This document shows, piece by piece, positions 1 through 7,394 of a stretch of 33,908 nt of DNA. The position numbers were made by a program, and so were the translations under genes. Source of the stretch: Methanothrix harundinacea. Lineage in GTDB: Archaea; Halobacteriota; Methanosarcinia; Methanotrichales; Methanotrichaceae. The DNA is taken from NCBI GenBank assembly GCA_001509375.1, contig LGFT01000027.1, positions 1 through 33,908 of the forward strand, written 5' to 3'. The notes beneath the pieces are model-generated. The model was not told the origin of the DNA and did no database searches. It saw only the letters and a program-made list of their open reading frames with translations. Each line of letters starts with the position of its first letter. The first letter of the stretch is position 1.

Positions 1-891
1 GACCGCAACGTCACTCTTATCGCCGTCCGTGTGACAGGCAGTGTGAAGTTGAAACCTGCAAGCTACTATACGATCAAGGGGACGTTCCAAATCTCGGATG
101 ATCTTCTCAGAGTCGAACCAGGCTTGAGGTACGGCATGATGGAGGTTTCGTCGATCAGTGGAGACAGGATTTCCATGACCAACATCCGTGAGATCGATCT
201 ATCTCCAAATATCAACGTCGATCTAATGGACGGGATCAGGTTAAGGACTGCAGATCAACCCAATCGCCTGTATATTTACAGGAACATCACCGAGCCTGGA
301 ACCTACGAACTTAGGGGCAGTGTAGCTGAAGTTGTTGATGGTGCGATGTTCGAATGGAATCCCTCCAACTTCGCTGGGTTCTACTATGACGTAGACGAGA
401 ACCTCGGTACAGAGGCGATCATCATGACCACCTACGGCAACACACTCGACGAGCCGAACGGCGTCATCTACGAGACGGTAGCCCAGCAGAAAGACTTCAA
501 CTTCGCGGAATGGGGCGAGTACTGGACCATGGGATTCCTCGGTGAAAATTACTTTGCTGGATATGTCCCAGATGAGACTGGTTCTTTGCGTTCGCGTCTA
601 TCAGACTGCACTGGAGGCCGAACTTGCGTCATCGACGGCATATGGCAGATCTCGACTCATCCCATCCCAGTGGAGGAGGACACCGAGTACGATAAGATGA
701 CCGTTCAGGTCGTGGATGCCGATTCTATGGTGATCATGATGAACAACGAGGACAACAAAATCATCCTCAGCGAAAACAAGGACCAGCCCCTTATGGGCGA
801 CATCAGAATAAAGACCGCCGACCAAGACGCGATCTCCGTTGAGGAACCACTCAGGTTCTACATCTACACGAAAGAGACCATCGAATCCTGA
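1..891 (+). CDS. S-layer-type surface protein, 3' part (5' end outside window)
   Basis: The reading frame is open from base 1, so the GTG at 31 is probably internal and the gene begins before the window. The 296 visible residues contain the pattern of the Methanosarcinales S-layer duplication domain (PF07752 type). A W-x-P-x-N-F-A-G-F-Y-Y-D-V-D block is followed by E-A-I-I-M, a YGNTLDEPNG-V-IYET segment, and a W-G-x-Y-W-x-M-G-F-L-G-E-N-Y-F-A-G-Y block. Two parts of the protein resemble each other (RIRTADQ...RLYIY near the front and RIKTADQ...RFYIY at the end), which suggests internal duplication. It would be an exported cell-envelope protein. No C-terminal membrane anchor is seen, unlike full S-layer proteins, so it may be a minor envelope component. 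The family call comes from motif resemblance only. Confidence 0.6.
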   Translation, partial: DRNVTLIAVRVTGSVKLKPASYYTIKGTFQISDDLLRVEPGLRYGMMEVSSISGDRISMTNIREIDLSPNINVDLMDGIRLRTADQPNRLYIYRNITEPGTYELRGSVAEVVDGAMFEWNPSNFAGFYYDVDENLGTEAIIMTTYGNTLDEPNGVIYETVAQQKDFNFAEWGEYWTMGFLGENYFAGYVPDETGSLRSRLSDCTGGRTCVIDGIWQISTHPIPVEEDTEYDKMTVQVVDADSMVIMMNNEDNKIILSENKDQPLMGDIRIKTADQDAISVEEPLRFYIYTKETIES

Positions 892-907
892 GTCAGTTCG
901 GTGGTCT

Positions 908-922
908 AACCTTTAATTTTTT
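908..922 (+). terminator. T-rich terminator after the surface protein gene
   Basis: A run reading CTTTAATTTTTTG lies 20-30 nt after the stop codon of the upstream gene. Archaeal transcription commonly ends at such oligo-T tracts without needing a hairpin. Confidence 0.4.
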
Positions 923-975
923 GTCACAGGAAGAAGATCATTTCCTTCCAGGAAGGGACAGAAGAGGTGATTAAG

Positions 976-1149
976 TTGAAGATTCTAGCGATAAATGCCA
1001 GTCCGAGAGGCTCCAAGAGCCAGACTCTCAGATTGGTCAAGGCGGTATTTGACGGTGCAAAAGAATCTGGAGCGGAGATGGAACTGGTTGTCAACGCCGG
1101 TCTAAAATTGTCCAATTATGGCGGAATAAAACTGTCCATCTACAGATAA
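976..1149 (+). pseudogene. NADPH-dependent FMN reductase/flavodoxin-like gene, truncated after about 38 codons
   Basis: The first 37 or so codons encode the typical N-terminus of the flavodoxin-like FMN reductase family: a beta strand KILAINASPRG (the flavin phosphate-binding loop), then a helix with SQTLRLVKAVFDGAKESGAE and a second strand MELV. A TTG at 976 is the best start: AGAGGTGAT, an almost perfect archaeal ribosome-binding site, lies just upstream, and the homology begins exactly there. After about 1089 the similarity stops and the frame runs through what looks like insertion-sequence end DNA to a stop at 1147. The remaining 100-200 residues of a normal family member are not found further on, so the gene is broken rather than interrupted. 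Confidence 0.6.
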
Positions 1150-1340
1150 GGCTTCTGCTCGAACCAATCACCTCTCACACTTATCTAGAAAAGTTCTTGG
1201 GAATCAATCCCTGTAGTTTTCGCTCCTTAAGCCTGTAGCTATCCCCCTTGATGTTGACTGTAGTACAATGGTGAAGGATCCTATCGAGGATAGCCGCCGC
1301 GATCACATGATCCCTGAATATGTCACCCTTCCTAATTGGC
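1095..1340. mobile_element. Remnant of an IS21-family insertion sequence (one end plus istB tail)
   Basis: Two near-identical 14-mers, TAAAATTGTCCAAT (1103-1116) and TAAAACTGTCCATC (1127-1140), sit 24 nt apart. IS21 elements carry such short multiple terminal repeats. Directly inward, on the minus strand, is the C-terminal piece of an IstB-type ATPase. The rest of istB, all of istA and the other end are missing. The element apparently inserted into the flavodoxin-like gene and then decayed by a large deletion. The exact limits are estimates. Confidence 0.55.
1181..1336 (-). pseudogene. istB: istB (IS21 helper ATPase), C-terminal fragment
   Basis: Reading right to left from about 1336 to the stop codon at 1183-1181, the minus strand encodes RKGDIF-RDHVIAAAILDRILHHCTTVNIKGDSYRLKERK and a short tail. 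The segment VIAAAILDR-LLHH followed by N-I-x-G-x-SYRLKE is the hallmark C-terminus of IS21-family IstB/ICP4 ATPases. Only about 50 of the usual 240-260 residues remain. Walker A and B motifs are absent because the upstream part is gone, and there is no start codon. It is therefore a dead fragment belonging to the flanking IS21 remnant. Confidence 0.75.
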
Positions 1341-1345
1341 TTTAT

Positions 1346-1556
1346 CGATAGCTATAGACTTGAAATTAGGAAATTAGGAAAATTAGTATTAAATTTCAAT
1401 CCAATAGAACAGGGTTTGTGTCTCCTTGCTGGACAGAGCACATAAAAGCTAATATTGAGATGTTGAAATTACGTCTAATTTCTCTAGTTTCCTAATTTGG
1501 GGCTGTAGCTATCGGTATTGAAATTAGAACCAAATTAGGAAATTAGAATTTAGAGT
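1346..1556. repeat. AT-rich imperfect direct repeats built on AAATTAGG
   Basis: A block beginning TAGCTATAGACTTGAAATTAGG (about 1349-1395) recurs in diverged form as TAGCTATCGGTATTGAAATTAG (about 1505-1552). Both copies contain several AAATTAGG/AAATTAG units. Between them, around 1480-1498, the unit is present in inverted orientation (TTTCCTAATTT). No frame is open through the block. It could be a small non-autonomous element or the scar of the neighbouring IS; the sequence alone does not decide. Confidence 0.45.
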
Positions 1557-1903
1557 GGGAAAGCAGATCCTAGCTCTACACTCAACGTTTTACATGTAGC
1601 GCAGTGTGAGAAGCCAAGTTGCTGTAGGTGTGAACCTGAACTTTTAAGGCGACTCTCATTTGATCAAAGTTCATGGGGGAAATTTGGTATGATTCGAATA
1701 TTGTATATAATACTAGCGATTTATATGACGATCGGAGTGTGCTGATATTAAGAGTCATGTTGGAAAGTGACTTCAATTGCCGTTGATTAGGAGAACGAGC
1801 ATTCGAACTGAACTGATATGGGTTGTATGGGCTGTTTTCTCCTTCCCTCTATTCTTTTAACATCTCTCTATGGCTGCGTCCCTCTGAAGTGCTTGAAGGA
1901 TAT
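1557..1903. other. Intergenic stretch, no gene recognised
   Basis: About 350 bases between the AT-rich repeats and the promoter of the next gene. A 64-codon frame on the minus strand (1582-1776) and the upstream extension of the plus-strand frame from 1818 have no family resemblance, no ribosome-binding site and no signal sequence, so I read this as non-coding debris. Confidence 0.4.
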
Positions 1904-1915
1904 ACTTATATTATT
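1904..1915 (+). promoter_or_regulatory. TATA box of the small exported protein gene
   Basis: ACTTATATTATT is centred about 26 nt before a likely transcription start near 1936. That leaves a short leader containing the ribosome-binding site AAAAGGGGAG before the ATG at 1953. Confidence 0.45.
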
Positions 1916-1952
1916 GGGGATCACAATTCCCAAAAAGGGGAGTTTACAAGAC

Positions 1953-2372
1953 ATGACCGGCATAAAAATTCTGATAGCTACTATTCTATGCTTATCGATA
2001 GGAGCCACGTGTGATGAGCTTGGGGAAGCAACAGATATCGAGAACTTTCCCACAACTGCGGATATAGAGAGCCGACCAGGCGAGGAATCAGCCGAGGCCC
2101 GTTTTGAGGCTGGGATGGGATCTGCATGGACAGGGGGACTTTCATGGATAGAGCGACGACAGTCCGATGAGTTGGCCTCATTCCTTAGTGATGAGGGCAC
2201 AGTTGGAGAAGAGACCATTCCAAACCAGATCTGCTTTACAATCATAAATGACACAGCTATCTATTCGATTTTGATGGGACATAACCTAACTCTAGCGCTG
2301 AACGCTACTGGTCAGGCGGTTGTACTAGCAGATGGATCTCCCATTGGATACCTACAGCCAATAGAGGGATAA
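1953..2372 (+). CDS. Small exported protein of unknown function
   Basis: The 139-residue product begins with a signal peptide: MTGIKILIATILCLSIGATC, a short basic front, a hydrophobic core and a possible cleavage site. It continues as an acidic, Ser/Glu-rich segment and ends with a compact domain (PNQICFTIINDTAIYSILMGHNLTLALNATGQAVVLADGSPIGYLQPIEG). The ATG at 1953 is preferred over the longer frame from 1818 because AGGGGAG lies ten bases upstream and the signal peptide starts there. N-x-T/S sites (NDT, NLT, NAT) would suit a glycosylated surface protein. I do not recognise the family. It stands alone, with its own TATA box, between IS debris and the convergent HEAT gene. Confidence 0.6.
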   Translation: MTGIKILIATILCLSIGATCDELGEATDIENFPTTADIESRPGEESAEARFEAGMGSAWTGGLSWIERRQSDELASFLSDEGTVGEETIPNQICFTIINDTAIYSILMGHNLTLALNATGQAVVLADGSPIGYLQPIEG

Positions 2373-2507
2373 AGAAATCCACGATATACCTGGCGGGGTT
2401 TGGGCTATCTGCGGAAATCCTACGAGGGGTTCGACATTTGAATTCTCCTTTAAAACTCTGTGGAGGAGTGCAGGTGCTTGGAGAAGCAATACGGGAAAAG
2501 AAAGGGG

Positions 2508-3167
2508 CTAACTGGCCCCCAGTTTCTCCAATGCTTTGGCTGCAGCCTCTCGAACAATCGACTCCTTGTCACTCGTTCCTATACGAGTCAGTGCATCGAC
2601 AGCCCGTGAATCACCAATCCGACAGAGGGCTAGAACAGCATTACGGCGAACGTACTTGTGATCGTCTTTCAGAGCTTCGATAAGTGGCTCTACCGCTCTT
2701 GTATCGCCAATCCTGCCTAGCGACCAGGCAGCTCTTGATCGAACACTCCAGACCTCATCTTTCAGAGCTTCGACGAGAGAGTCGACCGCCTTCGGCTCAC
2801 CGATCCTGCCAAGGGCTTCGACAGTCCTCCATCGGACTCCTCTGTTCTCATCCTTGAGTACCACGATTAGAGGATCGACAGCCTTGGCATCGCCTATTCG
2901 ACCGAGAGCACAGGCAGCCCTCGATCGTACCAACCATTCGTCATCGTTCAGAGCATTGATGAGAGGATCAACCGCTCTTGCATCTCCGATACTGCCTAGA
3001 GACCAGGCAGCACGCTCCCTGACTCTCCAGTCGTCGTCTTTCAGAGCATTTATGAGATGCTCGACTGCCTTGGGATCGCCTATCCTACCGAGCGTATAAG
3101 CAGCATCCTGGCGATCCTGCACGACATCGCTCTTCAAAGCTCGTATGAGATCATAGATCGTTGGCAT
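2508..3167 (-). CDS. HEAT-repeat (PBS-lyase-like) protein
   Basis: The 219 residues consist almost entirely of about seven tandem 31-residue HEAT-like units of the form D-x-x-W-x-V-R-x-R-A-A-W-x-L-G-R-I-G-D-x-R-A-V-x-P-L-I-x-A-L-K-D. Such units stack into a curved alpha-solenoid that binds other proteins. They are named after phycobilin lyases but are abundant in Methanosarcinales without any link to pigments. There is no signal peptide or membrane segment, so it should be cytoplasmic. The start ATG at 3167 follows a purine-rich AAGGGGGGAT stretch. Partners cannot be deduced, because the neighbours are unrelated and the gene seems monocistronic. The regularity of the repeats indicates a functional, recently amplified gene. 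Confidence 0.85.
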   Translation of the reverse strand: MPTIYDLIRALKSDVVQDRQDAAYTLGRIGDPKAVEHLINALKDDDWRVRERAAWSLGSIGDARAVDPLINALNDDEWLVRSRAACALGRIGDAKAVDPLIVVLKDENRGVRWRTVEALGRIGEPKAVDSLVEALKDEVWSVRSRAAWSLGRIGDTRAVEPLIEALKDDHKYVRRNAVLALCRIGDSRAVDALTRIGTSDKESIVREAAAKALEKLGAS

Positions 3168-3308
3168 ACCATCCCCCCTTTGGATTCAGCCCGGTTATCT
3201 CTTCCTTGGAGCTGATGACCGGATCTTCGTGGTGGGCGTCATACCCCACAATGAACATATCCCGCAGCTCTGGCTTATCTTAGATGGATTATTTGAAGGG
3301 GTTGGCTC

Positions 3309-3689
3309 CTAGTTATTGGTCACCATGTGAACTAGGCCGAGAGTAGCCATCTTTCCGGTGGGGTAGGTTGCAGTCTCATTGCCGGCGAGGAAAGTGTTCA
3401 TACTTGCAGTATAGGCCGGGTTTGAGACAAAGCCAGCGGCACTCTTGGTGAATAGGCCACTATCGAAGATGCTGGAGTCTGTTCCAGATAGTGCAAGAAC
3501 CTGCCTGGTGTTGGTGAGTGGTACAACCTCAATGGTCACATTCTCAGTGCGGTTCTCTACTGTGACATTCACGTCGACAGGAGGAAGAATCGTTGCGTTT
3601 TCCTGTGCCAGACCAACTGTAACAAGGAGCAGGCCTAATACTGCGATTCTTGCAATCCAACTTACCATGTTGTTATTCATCATGTTCAT
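3309..3689 (-). CDS. Small exported protein, hypothetical
   Basis: The 126-residue product has an N-terminal signal peptide: hydrophobic residues about 9-27 (VSWIARIAVLGLLLVTVGLA) followed by QEN. The mature part is rich in N-x-T/S sites (NAT, NVT, NRT, NVT, NET), typical of glycosylated archaeal surface proteins, and lacks cysteines. The start could be the Met at residue 1 or one of Met 3, 4 or 8, since no clear ribosome-binding site exists. An AAAAACTTTTTAG stretch about 26 nt upstream would allow a leaderless transcript. I recognise no family. It sits alone between the HEAT-repeat gene and the structured RNA region. Confidence 0.55.
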   Translation of the reverse strand: MNMMNNNMVSWIARIAVLGLLLVTVGLAQENATILPPVDVNVTVENRTENVTIEVVPLTNTRQVLALSGTDSSIFDSGLFTKSAAGFVSNPAYTASMNTFLAGNETATYPTGKMATLGLVHMVTNN

Positions 3690-3815
3690 AAGTAAATACA
3701 GTTGCTATTCACTAAAAAGTTTTTGTGGTCGAGGTTCGTCCACTTCTTGAGACTCCAGACTTGACAAGGAGATATCGACCGCAAACTATTAGTATCTATA
3801 ATGAGTAATTTTAAG

Positions 3816-4235
3816 TTTGCCGCGTTTCGTACCGTGAGAACGAGGACAAGCATACCGGCAAAGCTCTTCAGGCTAGACCTGAGAGGTGCTGTCTATTGAG
3901 GCAGCATCCGGAAAGCATTGGGAAGCTGAGAACCGATAAGGTCGGATATATGCACGCCGTAACGGGCGTAGTATATGCCCAAAACTCAGCTAAACCCGAA
4001 AGCCCTCGTCAAGTGTGAGATGCGGCACAAAGCTGAGGACAGAGTAAGCAACAGGCCCGCCAACTGGAGGTGGCTTCTCGGGTTCTCGCGAATGGGACGC
4101 TGTGAAAAAGGACAGTGCTGTGCTTGTCGTCTGAACTGGCTTTGAGTCGGGCTCGGAGCGGACATCACAAATGTGATCGGTCCCTATGAATGTGAAAGGC
4201 CATCGTAATCGGTGCTTGTCCGCTTGCGACTCGAT
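3816..4235 (+). ncRNA. Candidate large structured RNA, about 420 nt, family not recognised
   Basis: No convincing protein is encoded here, but the sequence folds into many consecutive helices. TTTGCCG (3816-3822) pairs with CGGCAAA (3856-3862). CTCTTCAGG (3864-3872) pairs with CCTGAGAG (3878-3885). GTGCTG (3886-3891) pairs with CAGCAT (3902-3907). AGCTGAG (3924-3930) pairs with CTCAGCT (3985-3991), enclosing CCGA/TCGG (3933-3945) and ATATA..ACGCC/GGCGT..TATAT (3946-3976). AACCCGA (3993-3999) pairs with TCGGGTT (4078-4084), enclosing CCGCC/GGTGG. CGCTGT (4098-4103) pairs with ACAGTG (4112-4117). GAGTCG plus AGCGGAC (4144-4163) pair with GTCCGCT plus CGACTC (4218-4232), with ATCACA/TGTGAT in between. 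A TATAAT-like box near 3796 and TATTTT at 4241 favour the plus strand. It lacks the conserved cores I know for RNase P, SRP RNA or group II introns. Confidence 0.55.
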
Positions 4236-4239
4236 TCCG

Positions 4240-4954
4240 CTATTTTCCGAATTCCCCAAGAGTAAACTGATCCAGGAGATGGATCTCCTTTGACTTGTGC
4301 TCGATCAGGAGCATGTCCATCATTTGAAATGCGTTCCTTACCGCCTTGGCTCTGGCGTGGTTGTTGAAGAACATTACCGGGATAATGTCCCGGACCGTCG
4401 ATCAAGACGTTGGCTATGTTACCCTCTTTCAGGACGTCTAAAGTTGCAGGATCTAAGTCATCGCTGCTTTCATCCAGCCAACTTCGATGCCTGAACTCCA
4501 CCACAAGGTCGTACTCCTTTTGAGCCAAAGAGTCCAGAACATTGGAAAGACGGTCCAGAGCTTGTCCTTCGTGTTTGAAATGAGGTGATAGTTGGAACAG
4601 AACGGCACCCAAAAGATTTGCATCGGCAAGAGGAGTTAGACATGTCTTCTCAAAGGTGCCCGTCCTGAAGAGAGCCTTCTCCTCATCGCCTTCTACAAGT
4701 GCCTGGTGGGTTACAAGACCTGGCATCTTCACAGAGTACTTGAATCCGCCCTCCCTGTCCTTGACCTTTTTAATCCAGGACTGGACCTGCCGCTCTCCTG
4801 GTGGGTGGTAATATGTGCTGTTGATCTCTACTGTGTTGAAAAACTGGGCGTAATAAGAGAGCCACTCTCCCTTCTTCTTCGCCAATCCCATGGGATCGAA
4901 CCGACCCACCCAGTCATCATAGGACCAGCCGCTACAGCCCACCAGAATGGTCAT
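4240..4954 (-). pseudogene. DUF72 family protein, broken by internal deletion and frameshift
   Basis: From ATG 4954 the frame encodes a good DUF72 (TIM-barrel, UPF0759/YecE-like) N-terminus: VGCSGWSYDDWVGRF, FFNTVEINSTYYHPP, FKYSVKMPG, LGAVLFQLSPHFKH and EFRHRSW. After VLIDGPG it loses similarity and reads on to a stop at 4184. The true C-terminus is in another frame: VMFFNNHARAKAVRNAFQMMDMLL, ending at the TAG at 4242-4240. Between the two parts roughly 35-45 family residues (the Y-x-R-x-H-G-R region) are missing. The junction lies in the inverted repeat ACATTA-ccggga-TAATGT (4371-4388). The biochemical role of DUF72 is not established. Here the gene is most likely inactive unless the junction is a sequencing or assembly error. 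Confidence 0.75.
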
Positions 4955-4973
4955 TGGATATAGATTATTGATT

Positions 4974-4989
4974 TCATATTAATATAATC
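4974..4989 (-). promoter_or_regulatory. TATA box of the DUF72 gene
   Basis: Read on the minus strand, AAGATTATATTAATATGA is centred about 26 nt before the ATG at 4954. Transcription would start at or next to the start codon (leaderless mRNA). Confidence 0.45.
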
Positions 4990-5185
4990 TTGGTACGGCA
5001 GATAATGAAGGGAGGGTCAGGAGAGAGCAATGAAGGGGGTTCTTGGTGCAATCTCTCCCAACCATAGTGCAGATCATAGGTAAGGGGCTGGATTCAACGA
5101 TATGATCCAAGCCTTACAGAATAAGCATTGCACGACATCATAGAAAAGCCGGAACCTTGTGGTGCGAAAGTATTCGTGTTGTCAT

Positions 5186-7153
5186 CTAGCTGCATCTTCC
5201 CTCAATGAACTTGAAGGCGAATGACGCCTCATCCCAAGCTTTGCCGATCAACTTTGCGTAATAGTCAAGATCGAACTTGGAGGCGTCCCACTCCGTATCG
5301 ACCTCCCACTTGCTCGCATCGCGAATAACGTATCCCACAGTCATACCAGGGGAGACCTTCACCCCTCTCCTCTTATGGGCTTGGATCGCTGATGCCTGAA
5401 CGCATCTTTTCTCATAGTTCAGCTTGCTTATCCTTCGATGGATGACCATCTCTGAGGGATCTGCACTAGGCAGTTCTCGATGATACCTCTTCACGATCTC
5501 CACCGCCTGTGGTTTGATTCGGAGAAGTTCTTCGATGCTCCGAGCCTCGCCCATCTTCGCGAAGACATCCATCTGCATACGCCTTACGTACTCGGGCGTG
5601 TCCCTCTTTCGCAACGCTACACCCCGCATCTTCATCTTGCCACTCGATAACCTGCCAAAATAACGGTTGTAAGCTCCGAATCCGTCAGCCAGGGGTAAGA
5701 AGACGATCCAGTCATAAGGGTCAAGCTCTGTCCCTATCCCGATCGCAGCTTCCACCTTCTCCTTGAATTGTGATGCATCGCCGCCTTTGACCCATAGGCA
5801 GTCTACAATACCGTGGAGTACCTCTAGTTCCATGCTTTCTGCGATCTGCTTGGTCTTGATCAGCAACTCTCTTGAAATGGAAGTTATGGACTCATGGACC
5901 TCGATCCGCCCAAACTTGGCGTTCTTGTATCCAGTATAACCAAAACAGGTAACCAGCATCCACTTGAGGATTGAATCAAGACCCTTGTATTTGGGATCGA
6001 TCTTTTTCAGCCTCTTGGTCTCAAGTCGCAGATCCAGCAGCGGCTCGATGACGGCACTGAGAAAACCTCTCCTATTGGCACCATCCAGAGTCTCGGGGGA
6101 GAGGTTGTAGTTCACTATGATGGAAGGGTAAAAGGAGGTGAAGTCGAGCTCATAGGGGTTCTCGTGAACTCCTGGCTGCGGCTGGAATATCATGCCACCC
6201 TTGTCCGCCGCCTTCAGGTCTATGATCTTTCTCTGCCGCTCTGCATCCCACTTCCTGAAGGGTACGGCGATACCTCTCTGTAATGCTTCATAAACCTCGT
6301 AGTTGGAGATCAAAGTGCCTGGTGTGTAGCGAGACGTTAGGTTCGGCGATAGACCAGTCAGTCTCGACGCCAAGATTATGCCTGCAATTCCACTTTCTCT
6401 ATATGTGAAGCTGTTCTCGGTATCGATCAGTATCCGACCTTCAGGGATCACGGCACCGTGCTTGTGTTCCATCTTCCCATAGCTCCAGTAGGATTTGGAT
6501 GCCATGTTCCTAAACCAGCCCGTCCTGCTCAGGCATGGGTCGAGTCCGTACTTCTCTGCCTTTGCGACCATCCTCGGAACCCAGAGATCAGCGTCGGGGA
6601 AGAGAATCATGTCTGGATCGATAACCGTCACGAGATCGAATAGATCGGCCAGAACTTGCCGTTCGGGTCCATTCAGCCTTGTATCCCGACTGCAATTCCT
6701 GACAGTTATCCCTGTAATCATCCTTGTGAGTTGAGGGTTGGCGTCCACCTCGATCTCCAAAGATGTCAGAGGCAGGTCGAAATCCACATCGAAGCGTGAC
6801 TCCCCCTCGTCGCCACATGGGAATAGACCCTTATCGGCGAGGTATCTCTGATCGATCCGCAGATCGACGTTGTAAAGCTGTGCCTGGAGACGTGTCTGCT
6901 TCTCGATCTTCAGGGCAACGTCCCTGGGTGCCCAGATCTCGTATCCATCGAGGGGTCCGTAAACGGTATCGAAGCTGCACTCTTTGACCTTGAACCGACT
7001 TTCCAACCCCTCGGTCATCTCCCAGTGAGCGTGGGGATCTTCGAGATGGAGGTAGAAAGAAGGCTGATACCTGAAGGTGAGCGGTTTGGGTGATCCTCTC
7101 GATCGATCCCAAAGCTCTACAGATCCTCGATGATACGAATCAAAGATCCACAT
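5186..7153 (-). CDS. Divergent family B DNA polymerase (rPolB-like), exonuclease probably inactive
   Basis: The 655-residue protein keeps the architecture of family B polymerases. Motif A is intact ([10 protein letters not shown], Asp337). The motif B region reads [10 protein letters not shown]-x-G (397-409) instead of K-x-x-x-N-S-x-Y-G. Motif C is HGIVDCLWV (447-455) in place of YGDTDSxxV, so the first Asp of DTD is Ile and only Asp451 remains. In the proofreading domain the DxE of Exo I is LEIE (132-135), and the N and F-D of Exo II (region 178-191, [14 protein letters not shown]) are lost, so proofreading should be absent. It is shorter than replicative PolB (about 780). It is the last gene of a three-gene operon, overlapping its upstream neighbour by 14 nt. 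Loss of proofreading and the RecA-like partner point to repair or lesion bypass rather than replication. I recall a similar archaeal PolB group described with RecA-fold partners; that assignment is unchecked. Confidence 0.85.
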   Translation of the reverse strand: MWIFDSYHRGSVELWDRSRGSPKPLTFRYQPSFYLHLEDPHAHWEMTEGLESRFKVKECSFDTVYGPLDGYEIWAPRDVALKIEKQTRLQAQLYNVDLRIDQRYLADKGLFPCGDEGESRFDVDFDLPLTSLEIEVDANPQLTRMITGITVRNCSRDTRLNGPERQVLADLFDLVTVIDPDMILFPDADLWVPRMVAKAEKYGLDPCLSRTGWFRNMASKSYWSYGKMEHKHGAVIPEGRILIDTENSFTYRESGIAGIILASRLTGLSPNLTSRYTPGTLISNYEVYEALQRGIAVPFRKWDAERQRKIIDLKAADKGGMIFQPQPGVHENPYELDFTSFYPSIIVNYNLSPETLDGANRRGFLSAVIEPLLDLRLETKRLKKIDPKYKGLDSILKWMLVTCFGYTGYKNAKFGRIEVHESITSISRELLIKTKQIAESMELEVLHGIVDCLWVKGGDASQFKEKVEAAIGIGTELDPYDWIVFLPLADGFGAYNRYFGRLSSGKMKMRGVALRKRDTPEYVRRMQMDVFAKMGEARSIEELLRIKPQAVEIVKRYHRELPSADPSEMVIHRRISKLNYEKRCVQASAIQAHKRRGVKVSPGMTVGYVIRDASKWEVDTEWDASKFDLDYYAKLIGKAWDEASFAFKFIEGRCS

Positions 7154-7394
7154 CGTCTCTCTTCTCGACTGCTTTCCGATCGGTATCCTTCAGAAGTTCT
7201 ATCAGGACGGAGAAAATTGCGGCCTCCAGGGGGTCGTCGAGGGCGTAGAAAGCTTCGCTGGAATGCTTCTTGACCATCTCAGCCAGCCTTTTACCGTATA
7301 TTTGGTCTTCTTTGCTCAGTGCTCGGGAGGCTTTCAGCCACCGTTGAGCCACCTCCTGAGACCCCATCCGGACGCTCTTGAAGGTTCTACCCAT
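7140..7394 (-). CDS. Small helical protein of the PolB operon, unknown function
   Basis: The 84-residue, charged, probably all-alpha protein has no signal peptide, membrane segment or cysteines. Its ATG (7394-7392) shares one base with the stop codon of the upstream RecA-like gene (TGATG). Its own end overlaps the start of the polymerase gene by 14 nt. Such tight translational coupling implies that the three products are made together and probably act together, perhaps as a polymerase accessory subunit. No recognised domain is visible. The C-terminal part, from Ser-Ser-Glu-Ala to the Asp-rich end, contains an amphipathic helix around PLEAAIFSVLIELLKD that could mediate contacts. Confidence 0.7.
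   Translation of the reverse strand: MGRTFKSVRMGSQEVAQRWLKASRALSKEDQIYGKRLAEMVKKHSSEAFYALDDPLEAAIFSVLIELLKDTDRKAVEKRDDVDL

Noticed and set aside
2508-3167. CRISPR-like or tandem DNA repeat array
   Set aside because: The roughly 93-bp periodicity is the DNA image of HEAT protein repeats in one open frame; no spacers or palindromic repeats are present. No CRISPR array was seen elsewhere in the window.
3974-4144. A 56-codon plus-strand frame with CEKGQCCACR
   Set aside because: It falls within the structured region, has no ribosome-binding site, and its cysteines do not fit a known small zinc protein; RNA structure explains the sequence better.
3816-4235. RNase P RNA, SRP RNA or group II intron
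   Set aside because: The GAGGAAAGUCC/ACAGAA core of RNase P, the SRP helix-8 motif and a group II domain V hairpin with its AGC...GUUC pattern could not be found, and the 5' and 3' ends pair locally rather than with each other.
5081-5117. Imperfect inverted repeat TAAGG..TGGAT / ATCCA..CCTTA after the polymerase gene
   Set aside because: About ten interrupted base pairs without a T-tract on the minus-strand side; too weak to call a terminator.
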